64,000 nt of DNA from NCBI GenBank assembly GCA_039545315.1, contig BCIM01000001.1, positions 2,451,783 to 2,515,782 on the forward strand, in the 5' to 3' direction. The stretch comes from Kondoa malvinella (taxonomy: Eukaryota > Basidiomycota > Agaricostilbomycetes > Agaricostilbales > Kondoaceae). The notes under the pieces are model-generated. The model saw only the letters and a program-made list of their open reading frames with translations, was not told where the DNA came from and searched no databases. Position 1 is the stretch's first letter, and each line of letters opens with the position of its first letter. Positions 38,890 through 51,351 of the stretch are shown piece by piece. The translations under genes were made by a program, and so were the position numbers.

Positions 38890-41800
38890 ATGACTGGAAC
38901 TAACTCTGACAACGTCGCTCGCAAGCAGAGTGCCATGCGAATCCTACTCGCAGGCCCAGAAGATGTGAATCCAACAAAGAAGGGCTTCCTTATAGCGGAT
39001 GCGGGAACAAAACGACGCAACTACTTCTACCGCACGGATCTGGTAGGCGCATCCAAGCGCTGCATGATCGACCTGCTGCGTTACTCCATGTCCAAATTTT
39101 ACATACCGATTTCGGACGGGACAGGACGGCCTTTGTCTTCCAAGGAGACTGCACAGGTAATCGATAGCATTGCACGAATGCTTTATTTGATCCCAGGCGA
39201 ACCAGGAAGGAGCAATAGAGTGGGATGATTGGGTTCAACAACCGCGACAGGTCATGGATCAAGCATGCGCGCATTTATCAAGACAAAGGCAGCTTGCAGT
39301 AGATATAGTCGTCAATGCCTGCGAGGCTGATTTCCTAGTCGACCAAGTCGTGGCAGAATTTGAAGCCCTCTTACCAGAGACAGCAAAGCAAGTTGACAGC
39401 GTTCCTGAGGCAAGTGCCGAAGAGGCTGCCGAGAGTCCTGCTACGACTACTACAGTGTTGCCTTCTGTCTCGGGCTCTGCAAGTACTACGCTGCATCCGG
39501 CGGAGCCAGATTCGATTAGACAGCCTCCGCAGTCCTCTTCGCAAACAACAATCAACGACCCAGGAACTCGTGCCGACAATGACCAGCCCGGTGCTCAGAA
39601 AGCAGGAGATCATCCTCAAACAGCAGATACGATCATCGACAGCTTACTCTCCGATGCGCAAGACTTTGATCTGGCGTGCAGCAACCTCGAAGAGATCGAT
39701 CTGAACCGGTATATGGACAACGACAAGATGTTCCTTCGGCTCAGCGACGACATAGACGTACTCCATGTACAGGACCTCGAAGGCAGCCTTCTCTGCAAGA
39801 GTCGATATGATCCAGTTTCCGGCAAATATGAAGCCAAGTTCATCTCGAAGGCCAGCTTCTTACAAGAGCACGCTAATAACCTCAAGGAGATTTGCAAGAA
39901 ATGTAACACTTCGCCCTTTCAGCTTGAATTAAGTGTACTGGAGCACTGGGTCTGCATTACCGATTTTGGCGCGAGAACCTGGCCAAAAGGGTTCGGTGCG
40001 GTGACTATTTTGACCTGGGCCATAGAAGCGCAAGGCTCTAGCTATGCTTTCCTATCGCGTGTGTGGTCGGAGTGCGAATCGCGGATGTCTGATCAAGAAC
40101 GAACCGGCTTGCTTCGTCGGCTCTGTATCGCCTTACTCAGCGCTGTTGGGTATGTTGGAAACACCAAGAACGTTCTCCAATTGCTAGACAAGACCTCCAG
40201 AGACCTAATATTCCAGCAGACCGGAGTCGATCTAAGGAATATACCCTTTTCGGAAGTTGCAGAAGTTGGCGTCCATCTACATGCTGCCGGTCGCTTTTTA
40301 CCCATCCTAGACGGTATCGTCAAATTCTGCTCGCGCTTCCACACCATAGAAGGCGAAGATCCACGAAACACCATGATTCGCCTGATAACCAAACTTAAGG
40401 GCAACTTCCTCGGTGCAGCACAACCAGGCGCAAGAGTCCCATACTGTCACATTACTGGAGTGATGAAGCTTCAAGATCGGTCCAAGCAAGCTGAACATAC
40501 TCGAAAGGTGTTGGAGCTGGCAGCAACGCTGCATTTCTGGATTGAGGAGTCAGCAACCGGATTCTCGACCATGGGCGAGTTTGAAGAGCAAGAGAAAGAG
40601 GCAGAGCACGATGAAGAGCAGGAGAGCGAGCAAGAAGGAGAAAAGAGAGAAAATGGAGCGCAAGAGGGACAGCAGAAGCAGGAACGAGAGTTGCAAAGGG
40701 CGAGCGTCATCCAGATAAGCGAGCTAGGAGATGACCTTGGTGTGCGGGCTGCCTCACCCGGTGAGTCTTGTATTGCGGCCGATATGGTAAACGACCCTCA
40801 TGCAAGTCTGCTAGCACTCACTGGCTGCCTCTCTACCGCACACGAGTCGATACCGTCTACTATCACATCTTTATCCTTCTCACTTCTTTCCCTGCAAGAT
40901 GACCATGCAAACATACAAGACGGTAACTTCAACAAGGACGACTTGCGTTCAGCCACAAGAGACTGGAACGCAGCTGTAGAGTTGGCCTGTTACCCTTTGT
41001 TTGAGAGCTCGGGTGCGGAAGCGGAAGATATCGTCCATGCTTTCGGCAAAGTTCCCGATACCATTGCCAAGCTCACCTTGGTTGAAGTCGCTACACATAT
41101 GGCACACTCACAAACCTACAGCTGTCTGTTGAAGTCCGATAGATACCGCACCGGGGATCTGCCAGCAGTAGGTATACGCCTTTCGATACACTCTATCCGA
41201 CATCGTAGTCTCAATATTGTTAGCAACTTCATCATCACTACCTGCTGCCCTAAAGCTCTCTTGCCTCCACTCGGACTTGCGACCCCATTCGCCCACGATG
41301 GAAACGTTCAAGATTTCGTTGAACACTTTTGCGGAGAATTCGACTATCACAAGCTATTCAAACTCCTTCGGATTTCTTATGAGGTACACTCCAAGTTTCC
41401 GTCGATGGCTGTCGCGGGTCGCACCAAATCGTACGGAGGGTCTCGATTGTCCCAGATATGCATTGTCCTTGGTTTATTCGTTCAGATGAAGAAACTACGC
41501 AGCGCCAACGAGAAGGACCTCCCGACTGATCTACCTCAAATCACAGTCCAGCTGATGTACCTCTTCTGTGGCATCGCTACAGGCTACGTGCGCCAACTGC
41601 TTCGCTTGGTAGTGCACGGGTTGGGCATGGAAGACAATGACGATGTCAAGATTGCTTACGACCGCAACTTCTATGCTCAAGAGCCCTTTGCAAGAGAAGT
41701 TCTAGACTCTATCGGCTTCCCAGAACCGGAAACCAGATTGACGAATGTAGCAGAAATCTCTTTATGGCTTACACCTGCGAATGACGACCCTATCATCGCC

Positions 41801-42505
41801 GACCCGGTGCTCTCCCATCCAGCTATGAATCCCAAGCCAAAGGGACTATTTCCCAACATACTGCAATACATCGATCCCATTCAACAATTGCTCAAGAACG
41901 AAAGTGATCGGCCTAGGGACCTTCAATCTTCGCGGTTGGGACGAATGTTCGCTTTTCTATTCTCGAGAGTGTTGGACAGCGGCGATCACCATCGGTTTAT
42001 TGAATGGGAGATGGCAACATGGCAGACTATTGGACTGCGTCGAAACGAGAGACTTAGGCGTTTTCCGATGAGCAAGCTCTTACATTGGTTCACTGGAGCC
42101 ATCGTTGCTTTCATTTACGACAATCCGACCGAATTCTCTCACGACCGCTCAGCTGAAGAACAATTATTAGCGTTCAAAATCTGGTTGGGGAGGAATCAAA
42201 TCTGCTCTGATCTGGCGAGTACTTTATCACAGTACTTTCAGAATCACGAGACGTCCCTCCAATGGCAGTTGCACCGAGCAGTCGTTGGCATATTCAAAAC
42301 CGATTCGCAACAGCAAGCGAAACTCGAAGACCTGCTATCTGCTTTTTTCTGGATACTCAGAACTCTACACGATGATAACTACCAAGAACCGGAGCAAGGC
42401 CGCCATCGGTATACCAGCAATTTACTGCCCAACCTGCCTTTCAGCTTTGAGCAGCCGCCTGAACAAATCGTCTACCTTTTTGAGAGGGTAGATGCAGATG
42501 ACTGA
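38890..42505 (+). CDS. large orphan protein, about 1,190 residues
   Basis: Exon 1 (MTGTNSDNVARKQSAMRILL.. to KETAQ) joins by a 40-nt intron (39157-39196) to a single 3.3-kb exon beginning ANQEGAIEWDDWVQQPRQVM. Nothing in it matches a family I know. Parts: an N-terminal globular-looking 110 residues (GFLIADAGTKRRNYFYRTDL), a Ser/Thr/Gln-rich linker (39400-39640), a long helical-looking region with scattered Trp and Cys, a highly acidic Glu/Gln segment (about 40575-40700, EEQEKEAEHDEEQESEQEGE), then another 600 residues of mixed helices ending FLFERVDADD. No signal peptide, no clear membrane helix, no nucleotide-binding loop. The composition and length argue for a real cytosolic or nuclear scaffold-type protein. 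Confidence 0.75.
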
Positions 42506-42537
42506 GAGATTATACTAGTATTACATACACCTGTCCA

Positions 42538-43129
42538 ATGCTCTATCGGTTAGTCGCGCGCGCAACCCAGAATTCCAGAACTCGAGCTGGAATTCAATTA
42601 TGGACATTCTTCACAACCTGTCACTGGCGTGTTCGTTCTACCCAGTACGGTCTTGTTCATTTTGTGCATGACGGAGTTGAGTGGGCCATAGTGCCGAAAG
42701 CAGGACAAGGCTCGCTTATACCTCATATAAGCTTCAAGAAGGTCATTAGTCTAGGCTATGCGTTCCCTTCTGTCGTTGATGAAGCAGAGGAAGACGAGGC
42801 TCATCTCTTAGCTGGTACGGAGGATAGGGAGGAAACTGTAGCGAGGATATTGGAGTTAATAGAAGGCATGAAGGGAGAGAAAGAATGGCAAGTGCCGAGT
42901 TATGATGTGTTACGAAGGAATTGCAATGCTTTCACGTGAGTCCTTCTCTTCTGCACCTTTGTGTCAGGGCTGATATGGTAGCGGAAGGGATGAGCTAGGC
43001 TTTCGTTTGACAGGCAAAAGAGGTCCAGCATGGATCAATCGAGCTGCTACTTTCGCGGTCAATCTGCCATGCATTGTCCCTCCAGAATGGATAGAACCTC
43101 CTACGACGGAAGAGCGTCATCCAGTGTGA
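42538..43129 (+). CDS. DeSI/PPPDE-type cysteine peptidase, N-terminal part not found
   Basis: The C-terminal two thirds match desumoylating isopeptidase 2-like proteins: LELEFNYGHSSQPVTGVFVL joins across an intron (about 42649-42695) to MPKAGQGSLIPHISFKKVIS, then SYDVLRRNCNAFT with the active-site Cys, then GRDELGFRLTGKRGPAWINR and CIVPPEWIEPP. The family's N-terminal strand with the catalytic His (of the type GVYHSGVEV) should lie just upstream, but the preceding gene ends at 42505 and I see no such exon. Either the first exon overlaps the neighbour, or the gene has lost its N-terminus. The coordinates start at the first nearby ATG and may be wrong at the 5' end. Confidence 0.55.
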
Positions 43130-43294
43130 ACTGATGCGTCTTTCGCTGCTTGCAGGCATTGGGTCATTTGTATCCTTACTGTACCATTAGCCTGTCCAGT
43201 AGACCGTGTATAACGTATTGTGGCAATCTTCTTACATGAGACTCGAAGTGACGATTCGCATGTTTTGAACTCTCACAACCAAAACTCCCACAAA

Positions 43295-46200
43295 ATGACA
43301 GACATGCAGGTGAGCCTCACTCTCAGGACATGGCCGTAGAAGCATAACTCAGACACTTGGTTCACAGATTGATGTCAACCCGACGCATGAAGAAGATGCA
43401 ATTGACGAATCTTTGTACTCTCGACAACTGTGCGTCCTCTCCAAAATCGCTAAGTCTTTTGTGCGGGACACCTAATGTGCTTTTCGCAGTTATGTCTTGG
43501 GCCATGAAGCTATGAAGGTGCGTTTGGCCCTTGGGTGGTCATAGCTGGACTGTCGCTAAATGTCTTTGGCACAGAGAATGGCAGCTTCGAACGTTCTCAT
43601 CGTAGGCATGAAAGGTCTCGGTGTAGAAATAGGTCCGTCTCTACTGTTTGATGACTTGCATGATATTGACATGCAATTGAAACAGCCAAGAACGTCTGTC
43701 TCGCTGGTGTGAAATCAGTCACTGTCTACGATCCTGCACCAGTAGAAATAGCAGATCTAGGCACACAGGTCAGTTCTGAATACCTTCTGCTGTTTTACCA
43801 CAGCTGAGCGTACTCCAAACTTGACAGTTCTTCTTACGGCCTGACGATGTCGGTAAACCTCGCGATGACGTGACTGTCCCACGCCTGGCAGAACTGAATC
43901 GCTATGTACCCGTTGATGCGCTCAAGAGTCCGCTATCGAAAGAGACTGTTGCACCATTTCAGGTATGCCACATCTCACAGGCTCAGCCTTTTGCTGATGC
44001 CTCAGGGTGTGACATACAGGTCGTAGTACTCACCGACATTCCTCTAAGTCAACAATTAGAAATCAATGACTTTACCCATGACAACGGAGTCAAATTCATC
44101 TCTACCGATGTTCGTGGGTTGTTCAGCAGCGTCTTTTGCGATTTTGGTCCCAAATTCCCTTGCATTGACCCTAATGGTGAAGCACCTGTGCAAGGTATGG
44201 TAGTGGAAGTGGAGAAGGTGCGTTCTTGTCGAGGAATGCTTCGTTTGAAGCTCATTGTAAAGGGGGATCGTACAGAGCGCTGAAGGTCTTGTGACTACGC
44301 TGGATGAGTCAAGACACAATTTGGAGGACGGAGATTATGTTACTTTTTCAGAGATCAAGGGTATGGAAGAGCTTAATGGATGCGAGCCAAGAAAGGTCAC
44401 TGTCAAAGGTAGCATGATCCCCGTGTCGGTTTTATACTCGCTGATCCAGTTGTAGGGCCGTACACCTTCACCATCGGAGATACTACCGGTCTGTCGCAGT
44501 ACAAATCAGGCGGTCTTTTCCAGCAAGTCAAGATTCCCAACATTCTTGATTTTGTGCGTTGTCTGTCTAACCCATCAGTGTATAGCTGATTCGTTGCGTC
44601 CGATGACCACAGAAACCCCTCCGCGAATCTCTCAAAGCACCCGAATACCTCATCTCTGATTTCGCCAAATTTGAAGCTCCAGCTACTTTACACGCCGGTT
44701 TCCAAGCTCTTTCCAAGTTCCAAGAAACGAACGGTCGCCTGCCGAAACCAAGGAATCAAGCTGATGCAGATCAAGTGCTCAAACTCGCAAAAGAGATCGA
44801 TGCGGATGTGGTCGAAGACCTGATCAAAGAGTTGTCTTTCCAAGCTACTGGTGAATTATCGCCCATCATCGCAGTCACTGGTGGTTTCGTCGCCCAAGAA
44901 GTCCTCAAAGCGTGCTCGGGCAAATTCCATCCTACCGTTCAACATCTCTACTTTGACGCTATTGAAGCTCTACCAAGCAAGAAAGAGACATTGACAGAAT
45001 CAGAATGCGCACCTCTTGGTACACGGTATGATCGACAAATTGCTGTGTTTGGTAAAACTTTCCAGGACAAGATTGCCAACTACCGACAATTCCTCGTTGG
45101 ATCAGGCGCGATCGGTTGTGAGATGCTCAAGAATTGGTCCATGATGGGTTTGGCGACTGGTCCAAAGGGTAGCATTACAGTAACGGACATGGACTCGATC
45201 GAAAAGAGTAACTTGAACAGGCAGTTCTTGTTTAGGCCCAAGGATTTGGGTGGTTTCAAGTCTGATGCTGCGGCCGGTGCTGTTGCTGAGATGAACCCGG
45301 ATTTGAAGGGCAAGATTACCAGCAAGCAATTGGCTGTTGGCGAAAATACCGAAAGTGCGTCCGAAGAAGCTCTGTGACTGATCCAAGGTCTGGAGTCTTA
45401 TTGTTGCGCACAGATGTCTATGGCGATGAGTTCTTCACCAATCTAGATTGCATCACCAACGCGCTGGACAATGTTGTCGCTCGTCAATACATGGACAGGC
45501 GCTGTGTCTACTACGGGAAACCATTGCTTGAATCTGGAACACTCGGGACAAAAGCGAATGTTCAGGTCGTCCTGCCTGACATCACCGAATCCTACTCTTC
45601 TTCGCAAGACCCGCCAGAGAAGTCTCACCCTATGTGTACTGTCAAATCGTTAGTGCTCTGGTGCTTGCCCTTTCTTAGCTTATCTTTGTCTTAGCTTCCC
45701 AAACATCATTCAACACACAATTCAGGTGATTTTTGTTGAAGCTCATACCTCTTTCAAGTATACTGATTGTCGCGCAGTGGGCACGAGAACACTTTGATGC
45801 CTACTTTGTCGAACCTCCTACTTCTATCAATACCTACCTCACTCAGCCAGACTACATCGAATCCGCCAAAGCAGCCGGCCTGCAAGCTGATCAGCTCAAG
45901 TCGATCGCTACCAACCTGAACGAACGTCCACTTGGCTTGGACGAATGCATCACTTGGGCAAGAAAGCAGTTCGAGGAAGACTATGCGAATGAGATCAAAC
46001 AGCTTCTTTACAGCTTACCGCCTGACCTTGTCAGTATATATATTTGGGCAGATTGTGTTGCTGGTGTTGAGTTGTTGCCCCATTTGACAGATGACAAAAG
46101 AAGGAATACCGTTCTGGTCTGGGCCTAAGCGAGCACCTACACCACTCGAGTTTGATGTAAACAACGTCAGTTTGATCGTCCTATCACAGCCAATTGGGGC

Positions 46201-47349
46201 TAAGCTAATCCTGGATTAGTCGGAACACCTCGACTACCTTATGGCAGCAGCGAATCTTCGCGCCTTCAACTATGGCCTCAAAGGCAGCTCAGAACCTGAA
46301 TACTTCAAGAAGAAGGTCAGCGCCGTCAAGGTCGAACCTTTCACGCCACGAAGCGGCATGAGCGTTCAGATCAAGGACGATGAACCCGCAGCAGACTCGC
46401 AGGCTAGAGATCGTAAGTGTCTATATTCTGCCATCTACGGCAGGCTAAGTCGTCATTGCAGAGGAAGACATGAGCGCTCTCATCGCTGCGTTGCCCGAGC
46501 CGTCGACTTTGGCTGGCTTCAGACTCAATCCTGTCGACTTTGAAAAAGACGACGATTCGAATTACCACATTGCTTTCATCACCGCTGCTTCGAACTTGCG
46601 TGCTATGAACTACAGCATAGCGACAGCAAACAGGCATCAAACCAAGCTCATTGCCGGAAAGATCATTCCAGCTATCGCTACTACCACTTCGCTGGCGACT
46701 GGTCTTGTTTGCCTTGAGCTGTACAAGGTTTGCACATTGACCAACTGTATAGGTTCAGTCTGACTGTTTGGCAGATCATCGATGGCAAGACAGACGTCGA
46801 GCAGTACAAGAACGGTTTCGTCAACTTGGCTCTGCCCTTCTTTGGCTTCAGTGAGCCTATATTAGCACCAAAGAACAAGTACTACGACAAAGAGTGGACA
46901 CTCTGGTCTCGCTTTGACATCAAGGGCGACATTACCCTGCAAGAGTTCATCAACCACTTCCAGAAAGAAGAGAGGCTCGAAGTCACTATGCTCAGCAGTG
47001 GCGTCTCAATGCTGTACTCTGGCTTCATGCCAAAGAAAAAGCAGGAAGAAAGGCTTAAGATGCCGTAAGTTCCGCTCGATCGCTTTCGGATGGTTATTGA
47101 TTAGTTGCATCAGACTATCTGTACTTGTCGAGACTGTCAGCAAGAAGGCTATTCCGCCGCATACCAAGTTCATTGGTAGGCTTATCAGCAGATTGGCTCT
47201 GCATGGTGCTGATCTATCTCACAGTCTTTGAAGTCATGGTCAACGACGAAGAAGGCGAAGATGTAGAAGTGAGCCCATAGATCCAGGCTTCATGCACGTG
47301 CTGATATGCGCTTCTGCAGGTTCCCTACGTGAGAGCGGAGATTCGATGA
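43295..47349 (+). CDS. UBA1: ubiquitin-activating enzyme E1
   Basis: The enzyme adenylates ubiquitin and passes it as a thioester to E2 enzymes, at the head of all ubiquitin conjugation. It is spliced from about a dozen exons. The inactive adenylation half has [17 protein letters not shown] and [16 protein letters not shown]. The active half has [25 protein letters not shown] and [17 protein letters not shown]. The catalytic cysteine lies in PMCTVKSFPN, codon 45635-45637. The second catalytic half-domain ([16 protein letters not shown]) follows, and the ubiquitin-fold domain ends [11 protein letters not shown]. An exon boundary falls just after the catalytic Cys. Total about 1,010 residues, the normal size. 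It appears complete. Confidence 0.95.
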
Positions 47350-47840
47350 GATCAAGAGTGGGGATAAGTATGAGCGAAATAGAAACGCATTGTCAATATT
47401 AGATTCAGAGCAATCAGTACACATCTGGGCAGTGCAGCACAGCTATAAGGGAGCGGTGCAGTGTCTGCTTTCGCTCCCTGGTCCGCTTCTTATCGATGAC
47501 CCACCAAGCCGAATCTTGCATGGCTTGTCCTGTTTCTGCGAACTTCGCTATCGCAAGGATCCTGAGCTGGCGTGCTCCTCATGAACGTTCTGTCCTGTCT
47601 GTGCAGCAACGTTCGCCGAAACAGCCTGGCCAACTATGACCTTACAAACGCCGCGACCTTGCGATTCCTCAGTGTTCTCACTCGTAAGAGGAAGCTTACT
47701 CAATTGTGGCCCCAGTCACTACGGCCCGGACAGTCCCTATCTGTCGTGACGATGCTATCCTTTTCCTCTCACCGTCTTGTCGCGAGACATCTCTATACTT
47801 TTCACTCACTGCTCTTTTCGGTACTTTATCCATCTGTGCG
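47350..47840. promoter_or_regulatory. intergenic region upstream of arrestin gene
   Basis: About 490 bp between the UBA1 stop and the next start. I see no motif, repeat or RNA gene. An open frame at 47390-47584 has no protein-like pattern. It should contain the UBA1 3' end and the promoter of the arrestin-like gene. Confidence 0.4.
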
Positions 47841-49459
47841 ATGACTTCTATCAGCCAAGCTTTGCCTAGTCTCTCGCCTGCTAACAGCCTGGGCGAGAAG
47901 GGTGATGAGGGCTTTCACGAGTCCAACTCCCTCTCCGTCACTCTCAATGAGACCGTATACACCCACGGCCAGCTTGTGACTGGAAAAATTCATCTCGACA
48001 GCTCGCTTGCTGCACACGTTCGTGATCTTAAGGTAGAATTAAATGCTTCCTCCCATCGGTCGGTTGTGGTTACCTCATCGTAGCCGTGCGCTGACTGCGC
48101 ATCCTACAGCTACCGCTCAACAAAGACAAAGAAGCGCGACATTCAGAGCCATCGATTTCTACACCAGGTCAAGACGATACCTCTGCACAACGAAACCGAT
48201 AACGATAACGATGCAGCTCCGCAATCCTCTTTTAGCTTCTCTTTCCGCCTACCTCAAACTGGACGGTATCCCGCATCATTTGAAATAGCCAACGGTGCTT
48301 CGTCAGCCAAGATCTCTTACTCTGTAAGTCAAAATTAAGCTTCATTTGAGTTTGCGGAGTTAACAAGGTTTCAGTGCATCGTGACGGCCGACGACGCTTT
48401 GGGTACCATAGCACAGAGTGTCGCACCCTTCTTGTTTGTGCCAAAAGATCACGATGACTGTCCTCTGCTCGATGTTTGCATCCCAGACCTGAAGAATGGA
48501 CCACCTCGTGAGTGTTCTTGAAAGCATCACAGACACTGTCTGATGCCCACAATCTAGACCTGGGTGCCGAATGGAAGTCACATCTAACCGAACTCAAATT
48601 GAATCGGAATCCTTTCGCTCAGACAATGGCTCGTGTTGCGCTTTGTGTGCCGCACACCAAGACCTTCAAGAGCGACTCTATTACGCCTATTCTGGTGGTC
48701 GTCAGCGTACAGAGCGCCCAGCAGAAATCCGAGAGTAGCTCGGATCCCAGCACAATTTTGGCGAAGCCGGACATAAAGGTATGCCAGATCATATGATGGT
48801 CTGACTTTTTCTGATCTCTATCGCAGAGGAGTGCTCTGGACGTTATTCAAAGTCACCACGCCCATACCGCTCACCTGCATTCAGCTACTGTCGAGCGCTC
48901 ATGGCCAATTATGTCGGATGAGATGGAGCTGGAGTCATGGACAGGTGGTCCGGTGTGGCAGAGTCAAGGCAAGAGCGGAAGAGGACGCTGGGAGCAGACG
49001 TATTGCTACTGCATGCTGCTCAAAGGTCCCTTTTCTCCCTCTTTCGAGTCTTTCCATTCTTCAAGTACGTTTGTCTCGGGATCGTGGCAGTACCACGCTG
49101 ATAGTGCCGTAGTCTCCTACCGGCTAAGTCTCAAGATGGCTTTCGAAACTTTCAAAGGCACCATTCGCACTTCGAAGCTCCAAACTTCCATCAGCTTCAC
49201 CAGCGGTATGAACGAAGAACGAATGCAAGCCAAGCGACGCTCCCTTACTGCTTCGCCTAATCAAAGCACCTTCTACCTCGGCACATCTCTCGAAATGATG
49301 GTAGATCATGACCTCCATCTCTCGCCCGCTTTGACTCGCACAACGTCAAGAGCATCTGGTACCAGTGCTAATCTCTCACGCTCCATCTCAAGAGACAGCG
49401 CCAACTATTCTTTGGCGCGCTCGGTGTCGCGGACATCAAGGGTCAGCGCGAGTCATTAA
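47841..49459 (+). CDS. arrestin-fold protein, first of an adjacent pair
   Basis: The N-terminal arrestin-like beta sandwich is visible: SVTLNETVYTHGQLVTGKI, HVRDLKVELNASSHR joined by splicing to YRSTKTKKRDI, then SFSFRLPQTGRYPASFEI and ISYSV. A second, C-terminal beta sandwich follows across introns near 48320 and 48510 (VCIPDLKNGPP, LNRNPFAQTMARVALCVP, SITPILVVVSVQ), then YHADSAVVSYRLSLKM. The C-terminal 60 residues are repeats of Ser/Arg (SRASGTSANLSRSISRDSAN), typical of phosphorylated tails. Fungal proteins of this kind act as adaptors for ubiquitin-driven endocytosis. No PPxY motif is visible in this copy. About 460 residues. Confidence 0.7.
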
Positions 49460-49614
49460 GTCGTATCAAGAGGAAAGGACTCTTTCGTATTTCATGCTTG
49501 TACACTAGCCAAGTGTATCATAATCACGCTTGTTAAATGCTTTCTTGTCAAGGCCGGAGCTGTGTCACAATTACAAACACGTAAGCATTCTTTTCTCAAG
49601 CAACGAGCAGCTAC

Positions 49615-51193
49615 ATGTCTGTAAGTCGCTGACATTGGTATATTTGTCAAATACCTAAGGAGAGGATCGCAGGAAGACGTCTTACCGGACTACAGTCACT
49701 CGAATCATGCAGCCCATATCTTGCTCAACCTCATGCCTTACGACACTGCTACTTTCCAGACTGGCTATCTTGGACACTCTGCAGCTCAACTCAAGGGGGA
49801 ATTACAGCTGAAGTTTGGCTGCGAGGCGGATAGGCAGATGATAGGCAAAGTGGAATTGAGGTTTGAAGGGATAGAAACGGCTGGCGACTCGCGCATCGAG
49901 CTCTACAGCAGCGCCAAGACTCTCTGGAGCGCCAGCGCACCTTCGACATCGCAGACAGCAGCAATACCGACCAGCCTGACGTTTGCTCTGGATCTGACGC
50001 GCGACTTGCCTCATTGCGTCCACATGTCTGAATCTGCTATCTCTTATCGGCTATTGGCATCTGTCTATACTTTGGATCAAGACCAGACTCCAGTCGCAAC
50101 ATGCGAAAGCCCTGTTCACCTCGAGCGGTATTGCTCTCTCGAACCAAATACCAAGAAGGTAGCTCTCGACTCTCTGTTTCAGTCGTCGTCGTCAGATTTT
50201 TCTATGGACACCTCTGTCTGTCGATATTCACACCCGGTCCCCTTGACGATGACAATCAAGCGAACGCTGTTTCATCGCTCAGAGCCTATTCCTGTCAGAA
50301 TACGCATACCACCACCGGACGATGATCTTATAGCCCGAAAAGGCCTACAACTCCGCTCCATCGAGATATCATTGGTCCGCAAGATCAGCGTCCCTTCGAC
50401 CGGCCAAATTAGCTCGACTTCCAGCCTTCGATCGAGAACAGGCAAATCGTGTCGCTTTTCTTCAGCTCGGACGCTTTCTCTACTCCTGACTTTACCTCCA
50501 CCTTCTCCTGAAGATTTCACTTGCGAAAGCATATCCCAGTCAACAATTCTACACGACATTAGCTTCTCCCTCAAGCTTACTATATCAGTCACATCTTCTG
50601 AGCCTTCTGATCGTACAGAAGTATCGTACGAGCGCGGCATTGGCATACTTCCAGATCTACCAGAGAATGCATACCCTGGAAGAAAAATGGAAAAGCGGAG
50701 GGAAGCAGACATGGAAAACGCATATAGGGAAAGCAGAGGGTTACCTGCTATCCCTCGGTCGAATTCGCAACCGCAACAAGGGGATCAAGACAGTATAGAA
50801 CCGGCACCGGTGGCTTGGTTGGATGCGTTGCAAGAGGAAGAGTATGACGGGTATGAAGAAAGTACAGCGGCGGATAGCATTGCTCTACCACCACCTCCGA
50901 TAGAAGAAGACATCTCTCCGCCTGAATTGTCGCCTACGACAGTGCCGCCTGCTGGTCTTTTGCGCAGAATGATGCTGGAAGAGACGGGTGAAGAAGCTTC
51001 AAGATTACCTCTGCCTGAATCACCATTGTTTGCGACAGAGCGAAGAGGTGTAGATGAGGTAGCAGGTCTGGGTGCTGTCGTGACGCCTGGCGAAGAGACT
51101 ACCCCAACAGCAACAGAATCAGAGGCTCCTTCGTACGAGGAAAGCGCGAGGCAACGGACTGAGATGGACGCTCCACCATTGTACCAAGCATGA
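49615..51193 (+). CDS. arrestin-related trafficking adaptor with PPxY motif
   Basis: Start MS at 49615 joins across an intron (49621-49672) to EDVLPDYSHSNHAAHILLNL, then one long exon. An arrestin-like beta pattern runs through YLGHSAAQLKGELQLKFG, IGKVELRFEGIE, SLTFALDLTRDLPH and AISYRLLASVYT. The second half has PLTMTIKRTLFHRSEPIPV and LQLRSIEISLVRKISV. The C-terminal 150 residues are acidic and Pro-rich and end with APSYEE and DAPPLYQA. PPLY is a PPxY motif that would dock the WW domains of an Rsp5/NEDD4 ubiquitin ligase. Role inferred: adaptor that selects membrane cargo for ubiquitination. It directly follows the other arrestin gene on the same strand. About 510 residues. Confidence 0.75.
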
Positions 51194-51351
51194 GCATGTA
51201 GCTTTCGCATTCTCGTTCCCACGTGGTGCCGGACCGGCGAGCACGAGATTGTTTCTTTTTTCTTTCCTCAACAGCTCTCAAGTCCCTAGAAATTTTGCAC
51301 GTCCGCTCACAGCTTCTACAGCAACTGAAGAGTATATACTATCTCCCTGTC

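Noticed and set aside
40471..40710. Ser/Cys-rich minus-strand frame opposite the acidic block of the orphan gene
   Set aside because: A Glu-rich coding strand automatically gives a Ser/Phe/Leu-rich complement; no independent evidence.
45080..45386. Open frames on the minus strand inside UBA1
   Set aside because: Shadow frames of a conserved coding exon; UBA1 motifs on the plus strand explain the openness.
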